Source: Hyphomicrobiales bacterium (GTDB lineage: Bacteria; Pseudomonadota; Alphaproteobacteria; Rhizobiales; JALURZ01). Taken from it: a stretch of DNA of 7,477 nt. The notes below the pieces were generated by a model. It was given only the letters and a program-made list of their open reading frames with translations. It ran no database searches and was not told the origin of the DNA. Location of the stretch: NCBI GenBank assembly GCA_027058735.1, contig JALURZ010000266.1:1-7477 (forward strand), given 5' to 3'. The position numbers and the translations under genes were made by a program. The number at the start of each line of letters is the position of its first letter. Positions within the stretch are counted from its first letter, which is position 1. Shown here one piece after another: positions 1 to 5,933 of the stretch.

Positions 1-114
1 CGCTGCCTTGATTTAGCCGAAAAAGACGGCAATATCCGCATGCTTGATGATTTGGCCGATGTGCTGGACGTCGATGCGGCGACGCGGGCGGAGGCAGGGC
101 GGATCATCGGTTAG
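1..114 (+). CDS. dxr: C-terminal end of probable DXP reductoisomerase (partial)
   Basis: Frame 1 is open from the window edge to a TAG at 112-114, giving 37 residues. The fragment ends LDDLADVLDVDAATRAEAGR and a few more residues. Its pattern of an acidic helix followed by DVLxxDAxxR resembles the extreme C-terminus of alphaproteobacterial 1-deoxy-D-xylulose-5-phosphate reductoisomerase. That enzyme is cytoplasmic and NADPH-dependent, and it makes MEP, the committed step of non-mevalonate isoprenoid synthesis. No catalytic part is visible, so the name rests on this short tail and on context: dxr lies directly upstream of rseP in many proteobacteria. The gene begins outside the window. It ends 59 bp before rseP on the same strand, so co-transcription is plausible. 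An unrelated gene cannot be excluded. Confidence 0.55.
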   Translation, partial: RCLDLAEKDGNIRMLDDLADVLDVDAATRAEAGRIIG

Positions 115-132
115 GCCGATGCTGCGAATTGT

Positions 133-159
133 TGCGTTAAAATAACTGAAAACAACGCA
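133..159 (+). promoter_or_regulatory. Weak inverted repeat in AT-rich rseP leader
   Basis: TGCGTT (133-138) and AACGCA (154-159) form perfect 6-bp arms around a 15-nt AT-rich loop, in the 59-bp gap between the dxr-like gene and rseP. The gap is clearly more AT-rich than the flanking coding sequence, as expected for a promoter or leader. I see no convincing -35/-10 pair. The AGGA at 162-165 is 8 nt before the rseP ATG and is the likely ribosome binding site. The repeat could be an operator, a weak mRNA hairpin or chance. Confidence 0.2.
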
Positions 160-173
160 TTAGGAATTATTCT

Positions 174-1319
174 ATGGAATTTTTCACGCAGGTTTACGGC
201 CAGTTCAGCGGGCTGCTTTCCTATATCGTGCCGTTTCTGTTCGTGCTCACGGTGATCGTGTTTTTCCACGAACTCGGGCATTTTCTGGTTGCGCGCTGGT
301 GCGGGGTGCGGGTTGAGACTTTTTCGGTCGGGTTTGGCCGCGAGATCGTGGGCTACGATGACGCCAAGGGCACACGCTGGAAACTGTCGTGGATCCCATT
401 GGGGGGGTATGTGAAGTTTTTCGGCGACGACAATGCCGCCAGTGCGCCCTCGCCCGATGCCCTGAACAAACTGGATTGCGCGCAGCGCGACGAAAGCTTT
501 CACCACAAACCCCTGGGCAGCCGCGCCGCGGTGGTGGCGGCCGGCCCGATCGCCAATTTTCTGCTCGCAATCGTCATTTTCGCGTTCATGTTCGCGGTCT
601 TTGGCCGCCAGGTCGCGATGCCCCGCGTGGACACGATACAGCCCGAAAGCGCGGCCGAGGAGGCCGGCTTCAAGGTCGGCGACATCGTGCGCAGTATCGA
701 TGGCGCGAAAATCGCGAGCTTCTCCGACATGCAGCGCGTTGTCAGCGTCAGCGCCGACCGGGAACTGCTCATCACGGTGGAGCGTGACGGGCAACTCGTC
801 GATTTGGCGGCGACACCGAAGCGCAAGGAAATTACCGACCGGTTTGGCAACAAGCACAGAATCGGATTGCTGGGCATCAGCCGCAAGCTGTCGCAGGAAG
901 ATGTCGAGGTCGTGCGCTACGATCCCGCCACCGCCTTGTGGATGGGGGTGAAGGAAACCTATTTCGTCGTGGAGCGCACGCTGGGTTATCTCGGCAGGGT
1001 CATTGTCGGGCGTGAGGATGCCGATCAGCTCGGCGGCCCGCTGCGCATCGCCAAGGTTTCCGGCGAAGTCGCGACGATTGGATTTGCCGCGCTGATCAAC
1101 CTTGCGGCGATTTTGTCGGTCAGCATCGGGTTGATCAATCTGTTCCCCATTCCGATGCTGGATGGCGGGCATCTGTTGTTCTACGCAATTGAGGCGCTGC
1201 GCGGCAGGCCGCTGAGCAACGAGATGCAGGAATTCGGATTTCGTGTCGGTTTGGCCTTGGTGGTTTTGCTCATGCTTTTCGCGACCTGGAACGATTTTGT
1301 CCAACTCGATATATTCTAG
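174..1319 (+). CDS. rseP: RIP metalloprotease RseP (site-2 protease, MmpA-like)
   Basis: This 381-residue protein is an inner-membrane zinc protease of the site-2 family, which cleaves transmembrane segments of anti-sigma factors and other membrane proteins. The zinc motif HELGH is at residues 32-36 in the first membrane helix (about 15-35) and is followed by the family sequence VxxFSVGFG. A second membrane segment spans about 116-143. One PDZ domain covers about 149-220. GGPLRIAKVSG precedes the third hydrophobic segment. NLFPIPMLDGG carries the third zinc ligand, Asp330. A last helix (about 358-376) closes the protein. The single PDZ domain and the length match alphaproteobacterial MmpA-type proteins; E. 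coli RseP has two PDZ domains. The ATG at 174 is preceded by AGGA 8 nt away. The gene sits between dxr and bamA in the usual envelope order. All catalytic ligands are present. The substrates are unknown here; in Caulobacter, MmpA acts on PodJ and a sigma-E regulator. Confidence 0.95.
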   Translation: MEFFTQVYGQFSGLLSYIVPFLFVLTVIVFFHELGHFLVARWCGVRVETFSVGFGREIVGYDDAKGTRWKLSWIPLGGYVKFFGDDNAASAPSPDALNKLDCAQRDESFHHKPLGSRAAVVAAGPIANFLLAIVIFAFMFAVFGRQVAMPRVDTIQPESAAEEAGFKVGDIVRSIDGAKIASFSDMQRVVSVSADRELLITVERDGQLVDLAATPKRKEITDRFGNKHRIGLLGISRKLSQEDVEVVRYDPATALWMGVKETYFVVERTLGYLGRVIVGREDADQLGGPLRIAKVSGEVATIGFAALINLAAILSVSIGLINLFPIPMLDGGHLLFYAIEALRGRPLSNEMQEFGFRVGLALVVLLMLFATWNDFVQLDIF

Positions 1320-1360
1320 GGCGAATTTCAATGGCTGGCCGTCAATCAACGGGTTCCCAT

Positions 1361-1415
1361 GGGGCAGAAAACGAAGTACAAGGGATCTGCTGATTCTTGC
1401 CCCGGTTGCGGGGCA
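1361..1415 (+). promoter_or_regulatory. Two mutually exclusive hairpins in the bamA leader
   Basis: The 124-bp gap between rseP and bamA holds two copies of GGGGCA (1361-1366 and 1410-1415) and one TGCCCC (1398-1403). The single TGCCCC can pair with only one of them at a time. The downstream hairpin (1398-1415) has a 6-bp perfect stem and a 6-nt loop. The upstream alternative extends to nine pairs, GGGGCAGAA (1361-1369) with 1394-1403, with one bulged T and a 24-nt loop. Neither is followed by a T tract, so this is not a classical intrinsic terminator. The layout resembles an attenuator or an RNA switch ahead of bamA, but it could also be chance in GC-rich DNA. Confidence 0.25.
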
Positions 1416-1443
1416 TGGTGCGGTTTAGCGGGTGGTGTGATTG

Positions 1444-3756
1444 ATGCGTAGATATTGCCGGATTTTGAGGCTCCTGCTAACCGTGTTTCTGGTCACAGGA
1501 TTGGGGTCTATCGGGTCTATTGCGACCGCGCCGGCCCATGCGCAGTCCAATGCCACGGTCAGCCAGATTTTCGTCCAGGGAAACCAGCGCATCGAAGATG
1601 AGACCGTGCGCTCCTACATGGAGATTTCCGCCGGCGAGGCCTACAGTTCGGCCAAGGTCAATGGGTCTTTGAAAGCGCTGTTTCGCACCGGCCTGTTTTC
1701 CGATGTGCGCATCGTGCGCCGCGGGCGGGCGCTGGTGGTGTTCGTCAAGGAAAATCCGCTGATCAACCAGGTCCGGTTCGAGGGCAACAACGAACTCGAC
1801 GACGAAGCGCTGAGCAAGGAGGTGGAACTGCGCGCGCGGATGGTGTTCACCAAGTCACGCGCGCAGGCCGATGTCCAGCGGATCGTGACCCTGTATCGCC
1901 GTGTCGGCCGGTTTGCCGCGCGCGTCGAGCCCAAGATCATCAACCTGTCCCAGAACCGCGTCAATCTGATCTACGAGATCACCGAGGGGCAGGAAACCCG
2001 GGTCGAGCGTATCAATTTTATCGGCAATCGCGCCTTCAGCGATTCCACCCTGCGCGGCGTGGTCGCCACCGCGGAATCGCGCTGGTGGAAATTCATGACC
2101 AAGTCGGACAACTACGATCCGGACCGGTTGAATTTCGACAAGGAGCTGTTGCGCCGCCACTATCTCAAGAAGGGGTATGCGGATTTCCGGGTCATCTCCG
2201 CGGTCGCCGAGCTGGATCGCGATGCCTCCCGGTTTTTCATCACCTTCACGGTCGAAGAAGGGCCGAAATACCGATTCGGGGAAGCCACGATCGAAACGAG
2301 CGTTGCATCGCTGAACGAAAAAGAACTCGCGGAAGTGATCCGTCATGAGCCGGGGCAGACCTACGATGCCAACGAGGTCGACAAGTCCATAGAGAGGATT
2401 ACGCTTCAGGCGGGCAGGAGCGGATTTGCATTTGCCAAGGTGCGCCCGCAGGTGACCCGCGACGAGGCGACGCGCACCATTTCGCTCGTCTACAAGGTCG
2501 AGGAGGGGCCGCGCGTCTATATCGATCGGATTGATATCGTCGGCAATGTCCGGACGCTGGATTATGTGATCCGGCGGGAATTCCGGGTACAGGAGGGCGA
2601 TGCCTACAACAAGGCGCTGATCGACCGGGGGCGCCGCCAGATTGTGTCCCTCGACTTTTTCGAGAAGGTGGAAATCAAGGAATCCCCCGGCAGCGCTCCG
2701 GACAAGGTGATCTTGACGGTGCGTGTGGAGGAAAAATCCACCGGCCAGTTGGGCCTCGGTCTGGGCATATCGAGTTCGGAGACCATTATTGGCGATATTT
2801 CCATATCGGAGCGCAATCTGCTCGGACGCGGGCAGTTCGTTCGTCTTCGCACCGGCCTGAGCTTCAAACGCCAGCAGGTTGATTTCTCGTTCACCGAACC
2901 CTATTTTCTGGACCGCAATGTTTCGCTCGGGTTCGATGTGTTCGCCACCGAGACCGACCTGCAGGAGGAATCTTCGTTCGATACCGGGCGTCAGGGCGCG
3001 GGGGTTCGCTTTGGTTTTCTGGTCGCCGAGGATTCCTCGCTGACACTGCGGTATTCCTTCTCACGCGACACCCTGAAAAATGTCGATGCCGCCAATGCGT
3101 CGCTGGCGGTCATCAGCGCTGCGGGAACCAACTACACCTCGCTTGCGGGCTATGCGCTGGTGCGCAGCACGCTGGATAACGTCCGTGATCCCAAGAGCGG
3201 CTACCGCCTGTCGCTGAGCCAGGATCTGGCCGGGCTGGGCGGTTCGATCTTCTATGTTCGCACAGAGGCGAAGGCGGCGTATTACCGCAATATCTATTTT
3301 GAGGATGTGATCGGCAATATCCGTCTTTCCGGTGGCAATATTACCGGATGGAACGGCAAGGACGTGCGGATTGTCGACCGGTTTTTCAAGGGCGGGGAAA
3401 GTTTCCGCGGCTTTGAGCGTTCCGGTATCGGTCCGCGGGACCTGTCTTCCGCCAACCAGGATTCCATTGGCGGGCAGACCTATGCGATCGGCACCGCCGA
3501 GCTGATATTTCCAGTCGGGCTGCCCGAGGCCCTGGGTGTCAGGGGGGCATTGTTCACCGAAATGGGCACGTTGTTTGATGCGCCGGAAAGCGGCGCTGGC
3601 ATCAAGGATGGCGCGTCATTGCGCGCATCTGTCGGTGTCGGCTTGCTTTGGGCCTCTCCGTTCGGGCCGTTGCGGGTTGATCTTTCCCATGCTTTCCTGA
3701 AGAAATCCTACGACAAGGAACAGTTTTTCAACTTCGGAGTTGGTACTCAGTTCTGA
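1444..3756 (+). CDS. bamA: Outer membrane protein assembly factor BamA
   Basis: The 770-residue protein is the core of the BAM complex, which folds beta-barrel proteins into the outer membrane. A signal peptide covers residues 1-33: a basic start, a hydrophobic core, and APAHA before Gln34. Five POTRA repeats follow at about 37-105, 106-182, 183-273, 274-355 and 356-430. Several start or end with the repeated pattern VEEGP or a IxxIxIxGN-like strand. The Omp85 barrel fills 431-770. It contains the conserved loop-6 RGF motif at 655-657, within FRGFERSGIGPR, and ends on a terminal Phe (VGTQF), the expected barrel-insertion signal. I chose ATG 1444 over the adjacent TTG at 1441; a GGGTGG lies about 11 nt upstream of the ATG. 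Length and architecture are normal. It follows rseP by 124 bp. The usual downstream partners skp/lpxD are absent and fabZ comes next. The presence of bamA implies a true outer membrane. Confidence 0.97.
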   Translation: MRRYCRILRLLLTVFLVTGLGSIGSIATAPAHAQSNATVSQIFVQGNQRIEDETVRSYMEISAGEAYSSAKVNGSLKALFRTGLFSDVRIVRRGRALVVFVKENPLINQVRFEGNNELDDEALSKEVELRARMVFTKSRAQADVQRIVTLYRRVGRFAARVEPKIINLSQNRVNLIYEITEGQETRVERINFIGNRAFSDSTLRGVVATAESRWWKFMTKSDNYDPDRLNFDKELLRRHYLKKGYADFRVISAVAELDRDASRFFITFTVEEGPKYRFGEATIETSVASLNEKELAEVIRHEPGQTYDANEVDKSIERITLQAGRSGFAFAKVRPQVTRDEATRTISLVYKVEEGPRVYIDRIDIVGNVRTLDYVIRREFRVQEGDAYNKALIDRGRRQIVSLDFFEKVEIKESPGSAPDKVILTVRVEEKSTGQLGLGLGISSSETIIGDISISERNLLGRGQFVRLRTGLSFKRQQVDFSFTEPYFLDRNVSLGFDVFATETDLQEESSFDTGRQGAGVRFGFLVAEDSSLTLRYSFSRDTLKNVDAANASLAVISAAGTNYTSLAGYALVRSTLDNVRDPKSGYRLSLSQDLAGLGGSIFYVRTEAKAAYYRNIYFEDVIGNIRLSGGNITGWNGKDVRIVDRFFKGGESFRGFERSGIGPRDLSSANQDSIGGQTYAIGTAELIFPVGLPEALGVRGALFTEMGTLFDAPESGAGIKDGASLRASVGVGLLWASPFGPLRVDLSHAFLKKSYDKEQFFNFGVGTQF

Positions 3757-3757
3757 T

Positions 3758-3769
3758 CGGGCCGGCCCG
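3758..3769. repeat. 12-bp perfect palindrome after bamA stop
   Basis: CGGGCCGGCCCG begins one base after the bamA TGA. It is a perfect self-complementary 12-mer. As RNA it would need an open loop in the middle, so the usable stem is short. No T run follows closely; the first one, ATTTTT, is about 25 nt further on. It may help end the bamA transcript or protect its 3' end, but it is not a clear intrinsic terminator. Confidence 0.25.
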
Positions 3770-3815
3770 TGTGCCGCAAGGCGGGGCCACGAAATTTTTC
3801 CCAGTCGCGCATGAA

Positions 3816-3865
3816 TCATCCTATTTAGGACTTCACACATATCGGCGAGATGCCTAAAAGGATGA
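3816..3865. repeat. Long inverted repeat between bamA and fabZ
   Basis: The left arm TCATCCTATTTAGG (3816-3829) and right arm CCTAAAAGGATGA (3853-3865) pair over 13 bp with a single extra A in the left arm, around a 23-nt loop. The pairing is AT-rich in the middle, unlike the surrounding GC-rich DNA. No T tract follows the right arm, so it is not a standard terminator. The flanks (ATGAA on the left, CATCG on the right) do not match, so there is no visible target-site duplication. Possible readings are a stable mRNA 5' hairpin for fabZ, a wide operator, or a copy of a dispersed intergenic repeat. It sits where lpxD is normally found. Confidence 0.6.
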
Positions 3866-3912
3866 CATCGGGTTGTGCGGGCGACCGCCGGCAGCGCCAG
3901 GGTCCTTCAGGG

Positions 3913-3932
3913 TCGCGCCGTGCAGGGCGCGA
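3913..3932 (+). promoter_or_regulatory. GC-rich hairpin just upstream of fabZ start
   Basis: TCGCGCC (3913-3919) and GGCGCGA (3926-3932) form a perfect 7-bp stem with a 6-nt loop, ending 20 nt before the chosen fabZ ATG. The purine-rich AGGGG at 3938-3942 lies just after the stem and stays unpaired, so the hairpin would not hide this candidate ribosome binding site. It is followed by GAAACAGG, not T residues, so termination is unlikely. It may stabilise a fabZ transcript or a processed 5' end. Confidence 0.3.
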
Positions 3933-3952
3933 GAAACAGGGGCAAGTGGTAC

Positions 3953-4420
3953 ATGTCCATCGCCGAAGACAGCGATCACACCGAAGCCATTGACGTTGCG
4001 CGTATCATGGAACTGCTGCCGCATCGTTATCCGTTTTTGATGATTGACAGGATCATCGACATGGAAGGGGATGTGGCCGCGACCGGGATCAAGAATGTCT
4101 CGATCAACGAGCCTTATTTCGTCGGTCATTTCCCGGGCAATCCGGTCATGCCGGGCGTGCTGCTGCTTGAGGCCATGGCCCAGACCGCCGGGGCGCTGGT
4201 CGTGCATCACAGCGGCTCGAAAGCCGGCGACAGGCGTACCTATTTCCTGGCGATCGACAAAGCCCGCTTCCGCCGTCCCGTTGTGCCGGGCGACACCGTG
4301 ATGTTCCATGTGCGCCAGTTGCGAAAACGCGGCAACGTCTGGAAATACAAGGGCGAGGCCAGGGTCGGCGGACAGATTGTTGCGGAAGGCGAACTGACCG
4401 CGATGATCGCCGAGGCCTGA
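3953..4420 (+). CDS. fabZ: 3-hydroxyacyl-ACP dehydratase FabZ
   Basis: This 155-residue cytoplasmic enzyme dehydrates (3R)-3-hydroxyacyl-ACP to trans-2-enoyl-ACP in fatty-acid elongation. It has the hot-dog fold signatures: LLPHRYPFLMIDRI at residues 21-34, and GHFPGNPVMPGV with catalytic His59 followed by catalytic Glu73 in LLLEAMAQ. The 14-residue His-Glu spacing equals that of E. coli FabZ (His54/Glu68). The frame is open back to a GTG at 3875. I rejected that start because it adds 26 Arg-rich residues unlike the family and runs through a hairpin. ATG 3953 gives normal length; AGGGG lies 10 nt upstream and is a modest ribosome binding site. Normally fabZ is tightly coupled between lpxD and lpxA, because FabZ competes with lipid A synthesis for 3-hydroxyacyl-ACP. 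Here both neighbours are missing: bamA is 196 bp upstream, and convergent gltA ends 5 bp downstream. Confidence 0.95.
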   Translation: MSIAEDSDHTEAIDVARIMELLPHRYPFLMIDRIIDMEGDVAATGIKNVSINEPYFVGHFPGNPVMPGVLLLEAMAQTAGALVVHHSGSKAGDRRTYFLAIDKARFRRPVVPGDTVMFHVRQLRKRGNVWKYKGEARVGGQIVAEGELTAMIAEA

Positions 4421-4425
4421 TTGTT

Positions 4426-5736
4426 CTAGCCGCGATCTTTCATGGCGACGTATGCGCGTTTCGGTTCGCCGGTATATAACTGCCGGGGGCGGCCGATGCG
4501 CTGGCGCGGGTCCTCGATCATTTCCTTCCATTGCGCGATCCACCCCACGGTTCGCGCCAGAGCGAACAGCACAGTGAACATGGTGGTCGGGAAACCCAGC
4601 GCCTTGAGCGTGATGCCGGAATAAAAATCGATATTGGGATAAAGCCGCTTCTTGATGAAATATTCGTCCTCCAGCGCTATTTTCTCAAGCTCCAGCGCCA
4701 CGTCAAGCAGCGGGTCGTCGGATATGCCCAGCTCTCCAAGCACTTCGTGACAGGTCTTTTGCATGACCCGCGCGCGCGGATCGTAGTTCTTGTAAACCCT
4801 GTGGCCAAAACCCATGAGGCGGAAGGGGTCGTTTTTATCCTTGGCGCGCGCAATATATTCCGGAATGCGCTCCACCGTGCCAATCTCACCCAGCATGTTC
4901 AGGGCCGCTTCGTTTGCGCCGCCATGGGCGGGCCCCCAAAGGCAGGCGATCCCCGCTGCGATGCAGGCAAACGGATTGGCGCCCGAAGAGCCCGCCAGCC
5001 GCACCGTCGAGGTCGATGCGTTCTGCTCGTGATCGGCATGAAGGATGAAAATCCGGTCCATGGCCTGCGCCAGAACCGGATTTTGAACGTACTCCTCACA
5101 AGGAATCGCGAAACACATTTTCAGGAAATTGCTGGAATAGTCCAGATCGTTCTGCGGATAGATGAAGGGCTGGCCGATACTGTACTTATAGGCCATTGCC
5201 GCGATGGTCGGCATCTTGGCGATCATCCGGTAGCTGGCGATCATGCGTTGCTTGGGGTCGGTTATGTCTGTCGAGTCGTGATAAAACGCCGACATCGCGC
5301 CCGCCATGCCGCACATGATGGCCATGGGATGGGCGTCGCGGCGAAAGCCGGTAAAAAACCGGCTCATCTGCTCGTGCAACATGGTGTGGCGGGTAATGGA
5401 ATCCACGAATGAGGCGTATTCGGCATTGTTCGGCAGCTCGCCATACAGCAGGAGATAGCAGGTTTCGAGAAAATTCCCCTGTTCGGCGAGTTCCTCGATC
5501 GGGTAGCCGCGATACTCCAGAACGCCCTTGTCGCCATCGATGAAGGTGATCTTCGATTCGCAACTCGCGGTTGAGGTATAGCCCGGGTCGTAGGTGAAAT
5601 ATCCGGTCTCACGATACAGGGACTTGATGTCGATGACATCGGGGCCTTCGCTGCCGCCATAGACCGGGAAATCATATTCGCCGCCCGGAGTTTTCAGGGT
5701 CGCCTTGTCTTTGTCCTTGAGATCGCCGTCTACCAT
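4426..5736 (-). CDS. gltA: Citrate synthase (type II, hexameric form)
   Basis: The 436-residue enzyme condenses acetyl-CoA with oxaloacetate to citrate, the entry step of the TCA cycle. The length, with its N-terminal beta domain (about 1-60), fits the large Gram-negative form related to E. coli GltA, which NADH inhibits. Catalytic residues are visible: His271 in LWGPAHGGANEA, His312 in the signature GFGHRVYKNYDPRA, and Asp370 in YPNIDFYSGI. These correspond to E. coli His264, His305 and Asp362. The frame is open for 41 codons upstream, but that part looks unlike the family. ATG at 5736 has AAGGA 6 nt before it and fixes the start. The gene faces fabZ, with 5 bp between stops and no room for a separate terminator. 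gltX lies 197 bp upstream on the same strand. Its own promoter is likely in that gap. Confidence 0.97.
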   Translation of the reverse strand: MVDGDLKDKDKATLKTPGGEYDFPVYGGSEGPDVIDIKSLYRETGYFTYDPGYTSTASCESKITFIDGDKGVLEYRGYPIEELAEQGNFLETCYLLLYGELPNNAEYASFVDSITRHTMLHEQMSRFFTGFRRDAHPMAIMCGMAGAMSAFYHDSTDITDPKQRMIASYRMIAKMPTIAAMAYKYSIGQPFIYPQNDLDYSSNFLKMCFAIPCEEYVQNPVLAQAMDRIFILHADHEQNASTSTVRLAGSSGANPFACIAAGIACLWGPAHGGANEAALNMLGEIGTVERIPEYIARAKDKNDPFRLMGFGHRVYKNYDPRARVMQKTCHEVLGELGISDDPLLDVALELEKIALEDEYFIKKRLYPNIDFYSGITLKALGFPTTMFTVLFALARTVGWIAQWKEMIEDPRQRIGRPRQLYTGEPKRAYVAMKDRG

Positions 5737-5742
5737 GCCACG

Positions 5743-5747
5743 TCCTT
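5743..5747 (-). promoter_or_regulatory. Ribosome binding site deciding the gltA start
   Basis: AAGGA on the minus strand lies 6 nt before the ATG at 5736. This supports starting gltA there and not at the far end of the longer open frame (5859). Confidence 0.7.
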
Positions 5748-5804
5748 GTTTCTGTTCTTGTCTGCGGAATTTCAGCACGACCTGCCGGCAGTCTGCCGAT
5801 GCTC

Positions 5805-5818
5805 GCGCGAAAACGCGC
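5805..5818 (-). promoter_or_regulatory. Short GC hairpin in gltA 5' region
   Basis: GCGCG (5805-5809) and CGCGC (5814-5818) flank a four-base loop that reads TTTT on the minus strand. It lies about 70 nt before the gltA start and would fall in the mRNA leader if transcription starts near 5830-5845. A separate 10-bp palindrome, CTGCCGGCAG, lies at 5782-5791. Both could be chance features of GC-rich DNA. Confidence 0.2.
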
Positions 5819-5836
5819 TGATTTGCCACGAAACCA

Positions 5837-5871
5837 TGACCATCAGAAAACCCGAACAATCGGTATGGTCA
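5837..5871. promoter_or_regulatory. Nested inverted repeat with possible gltA promoter
   Basis: Outer arms TGACCAT (5837-5843) and ATGGTCA (5865-5871) are perfect 7-mers 21 bp apart. Inside them CCGA (5852-5855) and TCGG (5860-5863) form a second small stem with a 4-nt loop. On the minus strand the outer arm supplies TTGACC (5872-5867), a good -35 match. TTTCTG lies 17 bp further on (5849-5844) and is a poor -10. The arrangement suggests a gltA promoter overlapped by an operator, but the -10 is weak and no regulator is identified. Confidence 0.3.
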
Positions 5872-5933
5872 ATTCCATGCGCGGGCAAATGTGAGCCGGA
5901 CTCCGGAGCCGCACAAAACGCCAACCCAGTGAC

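Noticed and set aside
111..1349. 412-codon open frame on the minus strand opposite rseP
   Set aside because: It is antisense to a clear RseP with all motifs. Its translation is rich in His, Arg, Gln and Asp with no recognisable domain, as expected of a GC-rich shadow frame.
3875..3952. GTG start giving FabZ 26 extra N-terminal residues
   Set aside because: The extension is Arg/Gly-rich, unlike FabZ N-termini, and passes through a perfect hairpin. ATG 3953 gives the normal 155 residues.
3757..3952. Possible lpxD or skp remnant between bamA and fabZ
   Set aside because: Plus-strand reading shows no hexapeptide-repeat or other LpxD-like stretch, only short frames with stops. I cannot support a pseudogene.
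4531..5412. 293-codon plus-strand open frame opposite gltA
   Set aside because: It lies fully within citrate synthase, whose active-site motifs are intact. The composition is that of a reverse-strand shadow.
5737..5859. Longer N-terminus for citrate synthase starting at 5859
   Set aside because: The 41 extra residues have no family likeness, and AAGGA sits 6 nt before the ATG at 5736.
5895..5915. CCGGACTCCGG symmetry as a gltX terminator
   Set aside because: The stem is short with essentially no loop, and no T tract follows on the minus strand.
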